Shown piece after piece: positions 9,561-22,330 of a DNA stretch of 64,000 bases (position 1 is the first letter of the stretch; each line of letters starts with the position of its first letter). Origin of the DNA: Benincasa hispida (Eukaryota; Streptophyta; Magnoliopsida; Cucurbitales; Cucurbitaceae); the NCBI RefSeq assembly GCF_009727055.1, contig NC_052352.1, positions 28,555,283-28,619,282 of the forward strand. The letters run 5' to 3'. A program made the translations under genes and the position numbers. The notes below the pieces were generated by a model that worked only from the letters and a program-made list of their open reading frames with translations, did not search any database and was not told where the DNA came from.

Positions 9561-10663
9561 ATGACGAATTTCACAAAATTAGAAATTGTCACCTTAGATA
9601 TTAACAACAATAATTATTTGTCATGGGTACTTGATGCTGAAATCTACCTGGATTCTATGAATCTTGGGGAGACTATTAAAGAAGAAAATACAACATCCAG
9701 TCAGGAGAAAGCAAAAGCTATGATTGTCCTTCGTCATCATATCCACGAAGGATTGAAAATGGAGTATCTTACAATAAAAGATCCCTATATCTTGTGGAAA
9801 AATTTGAAAGAGAGGTATGATTATCAAAAAGTAGTTATTCTTACTAAAAACTAGTTATGAGTGGATGCACTTGAGGCCACAATATTTCAAATCAGTAAGC
9901 GATTACAACTTCGCATTATTTAAAATCAGTTCGAAATTGTTATTATGCAGAGAGGAAATCACTGATTCTGATATTTAGAGAAGACATTTTCTACATTTCA
10001 TGTCTCGAATATGCTCCTACAGAAACAATATTAGGAGAAAGGTTTTAAACATATTCCAAATAATTTTATGTCTTCTCGTGGCTGAACAAAATAACAAGTT
10101 ATTGATACTATGGTAGAGAAGATAGCTGTAAACGCCTCTGCTCTTGTTAAGCTGGTCTTTCATCTCTGTGCTATAAATGGAAAAATCATGAATCTCGACC
10201 AACCGGAACAAGACCATTCCCTGAAGTAAATGTTGTGAATGTTAATAATCGTAGTCGATGTCATGGTCGTCGTCGAGGTCGAGGTCATGATCGTGTTAGA
10301 GGAAGAAATAATTATTTTCGTGGTGGTCGCTCTAATCATTCAAATTTCAAAAGAACCATGCAAAATGATGATCATAAAAGAAAAGTTCAAAAAGTGTTGA
10401 AAATAAATGCTTCTAATGTGGAATAACTGGGCATTGGTCACATACCTATTGTACGTCAAAACACTTAATTGACCTCTATCAAGCTTCCTTGAAGGAAAAA
10501 GAGAAAAATGTGGAAGCAAATTTTGCATACCAGGATAATGACGTATTTGACCCATCCCACGTGACAAATTTGGATATGGCAAACTTCTTTGAATCTCCTG
10601 AAGAGAAGCTTGGCACAGTTGGTAGAACATCAAATGTTTCTTTTGACTTTGAGAATATCTAGA
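9561..10663 (+). pseudogene. Copia gag, broken
   Basis: The open start MTNFTKLEIVTLDINNNNYL and a YLSWVLDAEIYLDSMNL block match plant Copia gag. The frame stops at 9852-9854 and fragments continue in other frames. A basic, Arg/Gly-rich segment (RGRGHDRVRGRNNYFRGG) at about 10250-10340 precedes one zinc knuckle whose second position is a stop (K-C-F-stop-C-G-I-T-G-H...). The remnant ends near 10663. Confidence 0.6.
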
Positions 10664-10804
10664 CTTAATATTGTTATTTTTTTCAAATCTGTCTTCATGT
10701 TTTTTTTAGTAACTTTTGTATATTTTAAGTGTTGATTTCTTATTGTAATTATTTTCTTTTAATGAAGAAACATGGATCATTTTCAAATGTTGGGTGTTTA
10801 AAAA

Positions 10805-11326
10805 ATGAGCAAAGAAGATCTATGTCTGGCAGACAGTACAACTACATACACAATATTTACAAATAAAAAATACTTTTTCAAATTAACAGTGTTGAAAGCA
10901 AAAGTAAATACAATATCGGGTTCTGCAAATTTGATCAAAGGTTTTGGAAAAACAAATATTATTTTTCCTAGAGGAACAAAATTTACAATTGACAATGCAT
11001 TGTTTTCTATCCAATCAAAGAGAAATCTTCTAAGTTTTAAAGATATACGTTGTAATGGTTATCATATTGAGACTGATAGTAAGAACAATGTAAAATATTT
11101 ATATATCATATCAATGGCCTCAAATGAAAAACGTATATTAGAAGAGTATCATGCTTTATCTTCTAGATTATATTATATTCATATACGAATAATTGAAACA
11201 TATGCAACAATGAACTTGAAGTTCATGAATCCAGACATATTTACAATTTGGCATGACCGATTGGGTCATCCAGGATTTATAATGATGAGAATAATTATTG
11301 AGAATTCAAATGTGAAGGATCCACAT
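10805..11326 (+). pseudogene. Copia protease and gag-pre-integrase
   Basis: CLADSTTTYTIF gives the protease active-site region (D-S-T). KRNLLSFKDIRCNGYHIET and IWHDRLGHPGFIMM are the following gag-pre-integrase motifs. The frame is open for about 174 codons and is then cut by an inserted LTR fragment beginning TGAAGGGACCC. Confidence 0.65.
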
Positions 11327-12740
11327 TGAAGGGACCCTTGAGCGGAAGCAGGTCTCCCAAATCCCAATTCTTTAGAATTGAAAATGTTTTACATAGAAGA
11401 AGAAAAAATATGCATTTAATTTTAAAACATATAGCATGCTTTAAACAAAAATAAAGAAATTAGATTAGGGTTTTATAAAACCTCACATTTGAAGACGATC
11501 TTCAATGAAATCCCCGAACACTACCACGAATGGTGACCTCAGTATCCTCAGGTAGAGAACCCAAGAGGAGTGAGCACTCTAATGATTTTGGAGGTTTGAA
11601 GGAATGAGAGAAACAAATTAGAGGAAGAAAGATCTAAGATTGTTCTATCAACCCTCTGTGATGCAGGAGGAAGAAGAAAATTAGAAAACTAGAACTTCCA
11701 CTTACGTGAAATGGAGGGAAGAGGGGAGGGAGTTACAACTCCCTCCCATTAATTAATTTAATATAATTAGATAATATATTTAATATGATAACTACATTCT
11801 CATATAAATATATTAAACTATATGTTATATCAAATGTAACGTATAACCTATAATTTTAATATTGTATCATATACAATATAACATATAGTTTCTTTTTTCT
11901 CACTAATGACATTTAATATAAATCAAATTTACATTAAAATTTAATAATATGAATCTAATTCACATAATTAATATTTGAATCATATTCAAATATTTATTTC
12001 CTCTCAAATAAACTTTATATTATAATGTATCAAATACATTATAGCAATTATATCATATATAATTAATTAGCTTAATTTTATCATATATAATTAATTCCCT
12101 TAATTAATTTGAACAATTCAAATTATTCCAAAAACTGATTTTCATTTAGTCTTATTGAGCTACCAAGGGGATCTCATGGACCTATAGCTTGAAGCTCAAA
12201 CGATACATGAATAATTAATTAAACTCTTTAATTAAATTATTTACCATCTATTAACTGTCGGGAACTCCACTAAAGGCCGACAGTTACACTCTTCGCACTA
12301 CAGATATATTTCTGTGTCCATTGGATATAACTAATCAACAGTACGATGATCCTTCACAAATTGCTTAAATACAGCTAGGCCAAAATTATTGTTTTGCCCT
12401 TGTAGTTACATCTAACTTCTTAAGTACCACTGACCCCTTTAATGAACAATAAATCATAGTCCAACTATGACCAAATCCCTCTCGGGCTAGAAGAGAGTGT
12501 GACGTTACATTATTCAAGCCCCGGAATCAGCCCTTAATAGAGCAATTTATCTACTTGCCCCAACATTAGGGAAGAAATGAATTCCATCTTATGTAGCTAT
12601 GTTTCCAGCTCCCTAATTAGACGAATTCCCAAAATGGTAGACTTGTTGAGTCGGTGAACTAGCCACACCCATACAAATCAAAGGACTGCCATCATAACCA
12701 TGTCATGTCAGAAAAAAATGAAATCATACTAATGTAATCA
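11327..12740 (-). repeat. LTR A-type fragment inserted in the Copia
   Basis: It starts (plus sense) TGAAGGGACCCTTGAGCGGAAGC, matching the LTR termini at 15751, 24241 and 40544 (TGAAGGAACTCT...GAGCGGAAGC). Further right it shares GCTTGAAGCTC, CACTCTTCGCACTACAGATATA and CAAATCAAAGGACTGCC with those copies. The opposite terminus (CCCAACA) is absent, so it is truncated. The right boundary is approximate. Confidence 0.7.
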
Positions 12741-12744
12741 TTGA

Positions 12745-13440
12745 CAATATTTTTGCGTATAATATTACTCTTGATATTATATCTAAAAATGAGGATCCTG
12801 AACCAAAATCTGTTGAAGAATGTCGACATAGAAAAGATTGGCTTCAGTGGAAAGAAGCAATCGAGACAAAATTAAACTCACTTTCAAAATGTCAGGTTTT
12901 TGGACCGTAGTCCAAACACCAGAAGATGTTAAACATGTGGGATACAAATGGGTATTTGTAAGGAAAATAAATGAAAATAATTAAGTCACAAGATATAAAG
13001 CACGACTAGTTGCACATGGTTTTTCACAAAGACTTGGTATTGATTTTGAAGAGATGTATTCTTCGGTGGTAGATGCAATTACATTAAGATATGTAATTGG
13101 CTTGATTGTGTATAAAAATCTAGATATGCATCTTATGGATGTAGTCACAATATATTGATAATGATATTTATATGAGAATCCCAAAAGGATTTAAGGTACC
13201 TGAAACATATACATCAAATTCTCGGGAATAGTATTTAATAAAGTTACAGAGATCACTATATGGATTGAAACAATCAGGACAGATGTGATACAATCGCCTG
13301 AGTAGATATTTATTGAAAGAAGAATATCAAAATAATCCAATATGTCTATGTGTTTTTATAAAGAAATCCCAATTAGGATTTGTTATTATAACTGTATATG
13401 TTGATGACTTGAATGTAATTGGAACTCCTAAATATAATTA
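12745..13440 (+). pseudogene. Copia reverse transcriptase remnant
   Basis: The block EDPEPKSVEECRHRKDW starts the plant Copia reverse transcriptase region, and HVGYKWVFVRK, ARLVAHGFSQRLGIDFEEMY and TVYVDDLNVIGTP follow, so the YVDD catalytic motif is intact. Stops and shifts separate these blocks. The sequence switches to an opposite-strand Copia just after 13440. Confidence 0.7.
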
Positions 13441-13469
13441 GGATTTGTCATTTGAAATTGCAATGTTAG

Positions 13470-14360
13470 CCATCTTTTAACGTTGGCAAGAAATTGTACC
13501 TCATTCCCAATGAGTAGGATATCATCAACGTACAATACCAGAAAAGCTACAGTTTTGTTGACAATTTTCTTGTAAACACAAGATTGTTCAACATTTTGTT
13601 CAAATCCATAAAATTTGATTGTAGTGTCAAATCTTATATTCCAAGATTGAGATGCTTGTTTTAACCCATAAATGGATCTATTAAGCTTGCAAACCTTTTA
13701 CTCTTGACCCTGTTCAATGAATCCCTCTGGTTGAGACATATAGATACTCTCTTCAAGATGGCCATTCAGAAAAGCTGTCTTGACATCCATTTGTCATATT
13801 TCATAATCATAAAAGGCAGCAATAGACAAGATTATTATTCTAATAGATTTAATCATGGCAACTAGAAAGAAGGTTTCTTCATAATCAACACCCTCTCTTT
13901 GGGTAAACCCTTTTGCCACGAGTCTAGATTTGTATGTCTGTAGCTTACCAGTTTGGTCCCGTTTTCTCTTGTTGATTCTTTTGCAGCCAATAGGTTTTAC
14001 CCCATCTAGTTGATCTACAAGTTCCTAGACTGAATTGAAGTACATAGACTCCATTTCAAGGTCCATGGCTTTTATTCATTGGTCTTGATCCACATCTTCC
14101 ATTACCTATTTAAAGATGGAAAGATCCTCTAGGTCATCATCAAGTATGACGACCTGAGTTTTTGTCAAACCCATATAACGGTCAGGCTATTGAACAATTC
14201 TTTTACTACGTTGAGGCATTCTCAATTCTTGAGAAAGATGTGACATACCACTTTCATCAACAATTCTTATTGAAGGACCAGTCTAATCAACAACTCTTAT
14301 TGATCTATCTATAGTTTCTTTGAACATCTCATTCAATACTAGTTTATAGCGAGGTTGATG
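13470..14360 (-). pseudogene. Copia reverse transcriptase (- strand)
   Basis: On the - strand the sequence reads VLYVDDILLIGNE near 13540-13500, an intact YVDD motif. The [11 protein letters not shown] and GFIEQ segments lie upstream, and a region homologous to EDP..YKKAMEDVDRDKW at about 14100-14160. Many stops interrupt the frame. Confidence 0.65.
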
Positions 14361-15394
14361 ATTTCTTATATGGTCTTCCTCTAAGAATGTAGCATTTCTC
14401 GATACAAATATTTTATCATCTTAAAAATCAAAAAATAGGCCACCTTTTGTTTCTTTGGGGTATCCTATAAATAGGCATACTTTAGAACATCGTTCCAATT
14501 TCTTTTGGTTTTGTACCAACTCATGCGTTGGGCATTCCCAAATCCGAAAGTGACGTAAACTACCTTTACGCCCTCTCCATAACTAGTACAGTATTTCTGA
14601 AACACTTTTCAAGGGAACTATGTTCAAAATATATACTGCAGTCTATACTGCATATCCCCAAACTGAATTAGGCAACTGGACATAACTTATCATTGAACGA
14701 ACCATATCTCACATAATTCCATGTTCTATCAAATAGTTCTATAATTTCAAGTCCATATACTCCCCACCTCAATCTAATCGAAGTGTTTTAATCTTTTTAC
14801 CTAATAAGTTTTCAACCTCTGCCTTATATCCTTAAACTTTTCAAGAGTTTTGAACTTGTGATGCATTAGGTAAACATAATCATATCTAGAATAATCATCA
14901 ATAAAACTAATGAAATATTCAGATCTTCTTCATGCTTTAACATTCATAGTACTACAGAGGTCTAAATGTATAAGCTCTATAGGTTCTTTGGCTCTTTGAC
15001 CTTTTCCTGTAAAAGATTATTTAGTCATTTTACCCTCAAGACAAGATTTACAAAGAGGTACAGAGTTGTCTTCTAACTGATTTAGGAGTCCATTCTTTAC
15101 CAACCTCTCAATCATATTGAGATTTATATGCCCAAGTTTTAAGTGCCAAAGATAGGCATTAGGAGAAATTTTTCGTTTTAGCTATTTTAAACATCTTTAT
15201 ATTTAAAATAGCTTTTACCTCAGTTGGTTTTAACATATATAAGTTATTTTCAAGTTTACTAGAACATATTTGAACACCTCTTGAACTAATGAACACTTCA
15301 CTGATATCAAAAGTAACTTTATACATATATTCTAATAAAAAAAAAAAGATTGATATTAAGTTCCTTTTGATACCAGGTACATAATATACATATA
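14361..15394 (-). pseudogene. Copia integrase and gag-pre-integrase (- strand)
   Basis: Recognisable on the - strand are the LEEDH-type C-terminal segment, a YPK(G/E) block, RNRTLLD-related sequence, and CLEGKMTK followed upstream by LWHLKLGHINLNMIERLVKN. Stops are frequent. The 5' part ends in a gag-pre-integrase region near 15390, where it joins leader sequence. Confidence 0.6.
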
Positions 15395-15736
15395 TTCAAC
15401 TGTAGCTACACGATCTGGAACCTCTGTTTCGTATTCTCCATCGAAACAACACTCTGAAACTCTTCTTTGAAGCTTCTCGAGAATAACACGAGCGACTCAA
15501 ACTTACAAATTACAGACTCGATTACAAGATTAATGCCCAAAAACGCAGGGGTCTTTACAAACCAAAATTGTAAATTAAAAAAGCCTTAAACAAAGCGTTC
15601 TATCCCAAAACATCCATCAATAAATTATATCCACAATGATTCATCACATAAAACAAGATGCAGATTATAAAATCCACCATTATTGTAAACCAATTCAATA
15701 TAAGAATGGAATTTGGAATCAGAAACCTATAACCTG

Positions 15737-15748
15737 TCTCTAATACCA
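15737..15748 (-). other. primer-binding site
   Basis: On the - strand TGGTATTAGAGA, two changes from the canonical TGGTATCAGAGC, two bases from the LTR end. Confidence 0.65.
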
Positions 15749-15750
15749 AT

Positions 15751-16462
15751 TGAAGGAACTCTAATGGGAGAGAATCTTGAGCAGAAGCGGATCGACCAAA
15801 TTCTAATTTTATTGAATACAAAGTTTACAGTAAACGATAAACAAGATATGCATTTAAATCTGAATTACAACATGCTTTAGAAAAGGTTTCAAGAAACCTC
15901 ACCTTTGAAGACCTTTTCTTCATGTTTTCCCTCGAACAAATCACAAACTCCTTGAATACCTTCTTCAAGATTAACCTCGAACAAAATCGGACACTACCAC
16001 AAAAGTTACCTTAGTATTCTCAGGGTGAGAACCCAAGAGTGGTGGGCTCTGGCTATTTTGGTTATGAAAGAAAACTTAATGTAGAGGAGGGGTAGAGAAT
16101 TTTCACAAAAAACTCAAAAAACACAGAACTCTTCTGTCGTTTACACTTTCTCAATCGTTCAACCAACCTTTTTTCAAGAAGAAGAAGAAAACACTTTTAT
16201 TCTTCTTGCCAAAAATAATCATCACCCACTTACGTAAGTAGAGAGAAAAGAATGGGAAGGGAGTTACCCTTCCTTATTATTAAAATAATAATAATAATAT
16301 AAATATAAATATGATAACTAAGTTATCGTATTATATATATATATATATTAAATTATATGTTATATCAAATATAACATATAACCTATAGTTTTAATATTGT
16401 ATCACATACAATGTAAACTATAGTTTCTTTTCTCTTTTATATAGAATTTAATATAAATCATA
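15751..16462 (-). repeat. LTR A-type, truncated
   Basis: Begins (plus sense) TGAAGGAACTCTAATGGGAG and continues through GAGCAGAAGCGGATCG and the (AT)n run at about 16330-16350. It breaks off at about 16462, where gag-pre-integrase sequence of a related element begins. Confidence 0.7.
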
Positions 16463-17045
16463 TTACCAGCTCTAAGCTAATGAAAGATCTTTTTGTCATC
16501 TTACCCTCAAGACAAGATTTACATGGTGCTAAAGAGCTATCTTCTAACTGGTTTAGAAGTTTACTCTTAACCAATCTCTCAATCCTATTGAGATTAATGT
16601 GACCTAGTCTTAGGTGCCAAAGATAGGCATTTGGAGAAATTTTCCTTTTCTTATGATGAGTTTCAGCTGTTTTAAACATCTCTATATTCAAAAAGGCTTT
16701 TACCTCAGTCGATTTTAATACATATAAGTTATTCTCTAGATTTTCATAACATACTATATTACCTTTTGAGATAATGAACATTTCATTATATTCAAAAGAA
16801 ACGTTGTAATTTTGTTCTACCAAACATGAGATAGAAATTAAATTTCTTTTCATAAAAAGAATGTAATAAACATTTTCAAGTAAAATGTGCCTATCTCTAA
16901 TAAATAAATTTATATCTCCCACTACTTTAGCCGAAACAACCTCCCAGATCCCTACCTTAAAGGTTTCTTTGCCTTCTATAAGTTGTCTCCAGAAACTAAT
17001 TTCCTGAGCAAAAGTAGAACAGAAGGAGCATAGTAGAACAACTTC
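16463..17045 (-). pseudogene. Copia protease-end / gag-pre-integrase fragment
   Basis: An open - strand frame of 196 codons ends SCLEGKMTKRSF and contains YLWHLRLGHINLNRIERLVK and ENVYYILFMKRNLISISCL. The start region (EISFWRQLIEGKETFKVGIW) corresponds to sequence just after the protease active site. It is bounded by LTR A on the left and an Athila-like element on the right. It may belong to the Copia whose leader is at 23997-24240. Confidence 0.65.
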
Positions 17046-17067
17046 CATTGTAGTTGAACCTAAGATT

Positions 17068-17820
17068 GTGGTAACGCAAGAAGAAGAAAGAGAAAAAGAA
17101 GCAGTAGAACCTAAAGTTGTGTCGACCTCAAAGCCAACTGAAATGGGAACCGTGAAAATTCAGTTACCACCTTTTCCTCATAGACTAAGGAAGAAGAAAA
17201 ACGAAGAGGTACAGTACCAACGCTTCTTATCTATATTAAAGCAATTACATGTTAACATTCCTTTCAGTGAAGCGATTGAGAAAATGCCTACCTATGCCAA
17301 GTTTCTGAAGGACATGGTAACTAAGAAGAAGGGCGTTGGGAAATTTTCCATAATGGCTTTAATGCAAAGCTCAAAATCCATTATCCCACCGAAGATGAGC
17401 GATCCTAGGAGCTTTACCATTCCTTGCTCCATAGAAGGACTCTACATTAGGCACGCCCTGTGTGACTTGGAGGCCAGCATAAATTTGATGTCGCTATCAG
17501 TTTTTAGACAATTAAATGTGGGGCAACTTGTGCCCACATCAGTGACTCTCCAATTGGCCGACAGATCTCTAGTCCATCTAGAAGGTAAGGTGAAGGATGT
17601 GCTGATAACAATTGACAAATTTATCCTGCCAGCTGACTTCATCATCTTAGACAATGAGGCCGACAAAGATGTGCCCATCATTTTGGGGAGACCTTTTCTA
17701 TTAATGGGTCGTGCTCAAATTGATGTGCACAAGGGGGAAATCACTATGAGTATCAACGAACAAAAGCTCAAATTTAATATAATTCGTGCCATGAAGTTTC
17801 CGGATGAAGAAGACCTGTAA
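17068..17820 (+). pseudogene. Gypsy gag C-terminus and retropepsin
   Basis: An open frame of 250 codons. Residues 35-80 match the RLRKKKNEEVQYQRFLSILK to KMPTYAKFLKDM region before the protease. ALCDLEASINLMSLSVF is the active-site segment; the usual D-L-G-A is D-L-E-A here, so the flexible glycine is lost. VPIILGRPFLLMGRAQIDVH completes the protease fold. It ends at TAA 17818-17820. An acidic Glu/Asp-rich linker follows in another frame to about 18027. Confidence 0.75.
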
Positions 17821-18049
17821 GATTCTGATGATGACCTGAATTTGATTGAAGAAGAAAAGTCTGATGAAGAGTATGAAGAAGAGGATGCCAGTGCATCTGT
17901 TGTTGCCTGCAATGCGATTGTAACAAAAACAAACAAGGAAGAAGAAATGATGGCAAAGCAAGAAGTAGAGCTAACAGAAGAAAAAAAAAACAACGCAACC
18001 TTCCTTAGTGGAACCACCAACATTTGAACTAAAAACCCTACCAACCCAT

Positions 18050-19550
18050 CTGAAGTACGCATTTTTGGGGCAGAATGAAAAGCTGTTAGTGATCATTTCC
18101 TCTACGCTCAACAAAGATCAGGAGAATGCGTTGATGAGCATTCTCAAGAAACATGTGTGAGCAATTGGCTGGACGCCCGCTGACATTAGAGGAATTAGCC
18201 CCGCATACTGCATGCACCACATTCGTCTTAAAGACGACCACAAAGCAACAATTGAACATCAACGTAGACTCAACCCTGCGATGAAGGAGGTCGTCAAGAA
18301 GGAGATTATCAAATGGATAGATGTGGGCATTATCTATCCCATAGCAGATAGCACGTGCGTCAGCCCCGTGAAATGTGTGCCAAAGAAGGGCGGAATTACG
18401 GTAGTCCTAAATGAGAACAACGAATTAATACCACAAAGACCATCACTGGATGGCGCATATGTATGGACTACCACAAGTTGAACGCGACCACAAAGAAAGA
18501 TCATTTCCCCCTGCCATTCATCAACCAAATGCTAGACCGACTAGCAGGGAATGATTTTTACTATTTCTTAGATGGGTATGTTGGATACAATCAAATCATG
18601 ATAGCTCCTGAAGATCAAGACAAGACCACATTCACCTACTCATATGGGATATTGGCTTTTCTCCACATGCCATTTGGCCTCTGCAATGCTCCAAGCACGT
18701 TCCAAAGGTACATGATGGTGATCTTTTCAGATTATCTCGAAGACTCAGTGGAAATATTTATAGATGACTTTGCCGTTTATGGGAACACTTATGAAGTGTG
18801 TCTAGCCAACTTAGAGAAAATTCTGAAGAGATGTGAAGAGACGAATTTGGTGCTCAACTGGGAAAAATGTCATTTCATGGTCAAGGAGGGTATAGTGTTC
18901 GGACATAAAGTCTCCCGGCATGGGTTGGAGGTGGACAAAGCAAAGATTGACGCAATTGAAAAACTTCCACCTCTAACCAGCGTGAAGGTTGTGCGTAGCT
19001 TCTTAGGGCATGCTGGATTATATAGACGATTTGTCAAAGACTTTTCTAAGATAGCACGACCACTGAGTACGTTGCTAGAGGCTGACAGAAAATTTGAGTT
19101 CGACAACAACTGCCTTAATGCATTCAGCGTTTTAAAAGATGCACTAATTCCCGCACCCGTACTGATTGTGCCGGACTGGACATTGCCATTTGAAATCATG
19201 TGCGATGCAAGTGGGTATGCGATGGGGGCAGCTTTAGCACAAAAGAGAAAAAAAAAATTTGCACCCTATCACATATGCGAGTAAAACTTTGAACCCTTCT
19301 CAAACAAATTATACCATCACAGAAAAAGAACTCCTAGCTGTGATTTTTGCATTGGAAAAATTTCGGGCATATCTGTTGGGAACCAAGGTACTCATCCACA
19401 CCGATCACTCGGCGATCAAATACTTAATGACAAAGAATGACGCAAAGCCGAGGTTGATCAGATGAGTTCTCCTTCTTTAAGAATTTGATATTGAAATAAT
19501 TGACCGGAAGGGGACAGAGAATCAGGTTGCGGATCATTTGTCTAGACTGG
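18050..19550 (+). pseudogene. Gypsy reverse transcriptase and RNase H
   Basis: The reverse transcriptase starts with the MHHIRLKDDHKATIEHQRRL block (18212) and has a frameshift near 18470 between the PKKGG and MDYHKLNA segments. The catalytic motif is IFIDDFAVYG (FIDD). RNase H has IMCDASGYAMGAAL; after a frameshift near 19260 it continues with TITEKELLAVIFALEKFRAY and IHTDHSAIKYL, so the visible acidic residues are kept. A stop replaces the Trp after KPRLIR at about 19463. It ends with VADHLSRLE near 19550. Confidence 0.8.
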
Positions 19551-20850
19551 AAAATCCTGAAGTCGACCACAACGAGTCTGAGGTGAGTGTCGTATTCTGG
19601 AATGAGCAGCTATTCCACATAGAAGAATTGCCCTGCTATGCGGACATCATCAATTATTTGGTTTGTGAACAATTCCCTGAAGATTACACGTATCATCAAC
19701 AGAAGAAGCTCCATAATGAATGCAGACATTATTATTGGGATGAGTCAAATCTGTATGGAGAGGTGCATACTAGATTATTTGGTTATGCGTACCAAATGCT
19801 GCTCAACAACACATATTGTCACAATGCCACGACTTACTATATGGTGGGCACTTTGGAGGGTAGCTCACCGCAGCCAAAGTTTTGCAAAGTGGATTCTTTT
19901 GGCCTACATTATTCAAGGGTGTGGCTGACTACGCAATGAAATGTGATCGGTGCCAACGCACAAGCAACATTTCATGGAAGAACGCAATGCCAATGAACAC
20001 TATGTTGAAGCTGGAATTATTCGACGTATAAAGGATTAATTTAATGGGACCATCCCCCCCCCTGAATGGTAAACACTATATTTTATTAGCCGTCGATTAT
20101 GTCTCCAAATGGGTAGAGGCAATAGCATGCGCCGCAAATGATGTGGTGGTAGTCTCCCAGTTCCTGAATAAAAATATTTTCACTCGATTTGGTACTCCTC
20201 GTGCCATCATAAGCGATGAAGGATCCCACTTTGTCAATCACACTATCAGGGAGCTACTGCGCAAGTACAATATCCTCCACAAAGTGGCCACCACATACCA
20301 TCTGCAAACGAATGGTTAGGCTGAAGTGTCCAATCAAGAACTTAAGTTGATACTTGAAAAGGTAGTAAAGCCTTCACGAAAAGACTGGGCAACAAAGCTT
20401 GACGATGCATTGTGGGCATACCAGACCGCATTTAAAACACCCATAGGTATGTCCCTCTATGCGCTGGTATTTGGTAAGGCGTTCATTTGCCTTTGAAGCT
20501 AGAGTATAAGGCACTGTGGCGTTAAAAAAGCTAAATTTTGATTTGAAGAAGGTAGGGGAAGCGTGAAAAATGCAATTGGTCGAGCTAGAAGAATGGAGGA
20601 ACAATGCATATGAAAATGCGAAGATTTATAAAGAGCACACCAAGCGCTGGCATGACCAACGCATATGCGGTAAGAACCTCCAAGTCGGGCAAAAATTCTT
20701 GCTCTTCAACTCACGCCTGCGACTCTTCTCGGGAAAGCTAAAGTCACGTTGGTCCGGACTGTTCATAATCAGACAAGTATTTCCGCATGGCGCGGTTGAA
20801 TTATCAAATGATTGCAGAAACAACATATTCAAAGTCAACGGGCAGTGAGT
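19551..20850 (+). pseudogene. Gypsy integrase
   Basis: The zinc-binding region is split by frameshifts (HNATTYYMVG..., then MKCDRCQRTSNISW in another frame). The catalytic core has Asp in [13 protein letters not shown], Asp in AIISDEGSHFVN and Glu in [13 protein letters not shown], so the three acids are present, but a TAG replaces the expected Gln after HLQTNG at about 20317. The C-terminal module reads [15 protein letters not shown], where related copies have WSGPF. The frame ends at about 20848. Confidence 0.75.
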
Positions 20851-22330
20851 AAAGACATATCATGGAGAAGGCTGACATCACCAAGTCGACTCCGTGGAAC
20901 TAAAGAACTTTGAATAAAGAAGGAAGTAGATGGTACTTTCGTTATCAAATGATCACAATCTATCAAGGACGCAAGTTTTGGAAAACATTAATTCTTCAAC
21001 TCCTCTCCACTACTTGGAATTTTTACTATATCTTTTCAATCCTGATCTATCTTTATGTTACTATCACTATCTTTAGTTCTATTTCTACAAAATAAATAAT
21101 AAGAAAAAAATATATAAATAAATTTTTTTAAAAAAAAAAATGGTTTAAAATGCGATAACGAGTTTTATTTGGTTTAAAATAATTTGACCCTCTCTTTGTT
21201 TTTCTTGCAATATCGAGGTGCTGGATTGTGGAGATGTTACGCGACGAAGTACTTATCTTACTCCATCATCGCAACCCAAAGAAGAGAGATCGCCGCAAAG
21301 ATGGATGAGTCAATATAATGCGGGCGACAGCGCAAAATTTGGGGGTGTATTCTTCCTTATTTTTATTTCAAATTTTGCGCTATCACATTGCATTTTAGTT
21401 TTCAAAGTTTAATCATCGCATCCTCTTTAATCACCGCAATCATTTGACATAGATAAATTTAGTGAGTTACCGCATTTTGTTTCTTTGCCAAGTATGATTT
21501 CAATGATGACAAATATGCTTCTATTTCTTTCGTATATACTAGAGTCAAATTAGTCTTAAGATAGTCTCTTCATAAAATATTTCTCGAAGTTAGGGGTTTG
21601 CTAGCTTTCTTTCAAACTCTCTTTACAACGCATTCTATGAGCATCGCATGACTTATTTTAATCTTTTGGCAATGAGGACATTGCCGCATTTTAAATTTGG
21701 GGGTGGGGTATTTGTTTCCAACCTTGCTATTTCAAAAATATATATTTAGAATAATAACTCCACTGTCAACACAATGAGAAACCCATGTTTATAAGAGTTA
21801 AGTTGTGAAAGGTACTTACCCGTAGTTGGATGTCCGCATGACACACGTGGGGGCAAGCCAAAACGAAAGTAAGTCACCAGAATCAACGCATAAATCAATA
21901 ACCGCAACTCCACTGCCAAATCGATATGAGTTTAGTCTAAGAAAGAGTGTATTGCTCATAGTTGGATGTCCATATGACACACGTGGGCGCAAGCCAAAAC
22001 GAAGGCAAGGCACTCGGATGAGCACAAGGTCAGAAAAAATAGCAATGAAGAAAATTTTTGTGCAAGGATAAAATCATTTGACACCCCGGTAGAAAATTTT
22101 CTTTTTGAAATAAATCATGCGATGTTCCGAAATTTAGTAATGTTCTTTTGAAAGTTAAGCTTGCAATCCCTAGATCTTAGAAATATTTTAAGAAGAGACT
22201 TGAATAAGACTTAAGGAAATTCTAATATATAGAATTTGAATGAAGTATCCTTGAGAAGTCTAGGAAAAAAAACTTTGCGGTTGACTTGCTAAAGGAATCT
22301 TTAGCTTATGCTTTAGGACAAGCATTGTTT
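20851..22330 (+). other. 3' noncoding region of the Gypsy element
   Basis: No env-like ORF is recognised. It contains purine-rich AAATTTGGGGGTG words at about 21337 and 21695 and a direct duplication of about 45 bp at 21825 and 21961, each with a CACGTG G-box core. Confidence 0.5.
21825..22005. repeat. direct repeat pair with G-box cores
   Basis: Copy 1 (21825-21869) and copy 2 (21961-22005) share GTTGGATGTCC, ATGACACACGTGGG and GCAAGCCAAAACGAA with only a few differences; they are 136 bases apart. Confidence 0.85.

Larger units (their letters stand above)
9065..13440 (+). mobile_element. degenerate + strand Copia, 3' end missing
   Basis: A short LTR (9065-9410) is followed by gag, protease, gag-pre-integrase and reverse transcriptase in Copia order, all with stops or frameshifts. 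The integrase is missing and its place is taken by an inverted LTR fragment of another family (11327 to about 12740). The element stops in the reverse transcriptase, where a - strand Copia begins. RNase H and the 3' LTR are absent. Confidence 0.75.
13445..16462 (-). mobile_element. truncated - strand Copia with 5' LTR
   Basis: Reading on the - strand: LTR (16462-15751), primer-binding site, a short leader (15750-15395), gag-pre-integrase, integrase and reverse transcriptase to 13445. Gag and protease are lost between leader and pre-integrase. RNase H and the 3' LTR are absent. It belongs to the same family as the Copia body at 34172-40543. Confidence 0.75.

Noticed and set aside
17715..18062. 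A Ser-rich - strand ORF
   Set aside because: It is the reverse of the GAA/GAT-rich acidic linker after the Gypsy protease.
21218..21412. Small + strand ORF after the Gypsy integrase as an env-like gene
   Set aside because: Short, with no recognisable block, and interrupted by a purine tract; nothing supports coding.
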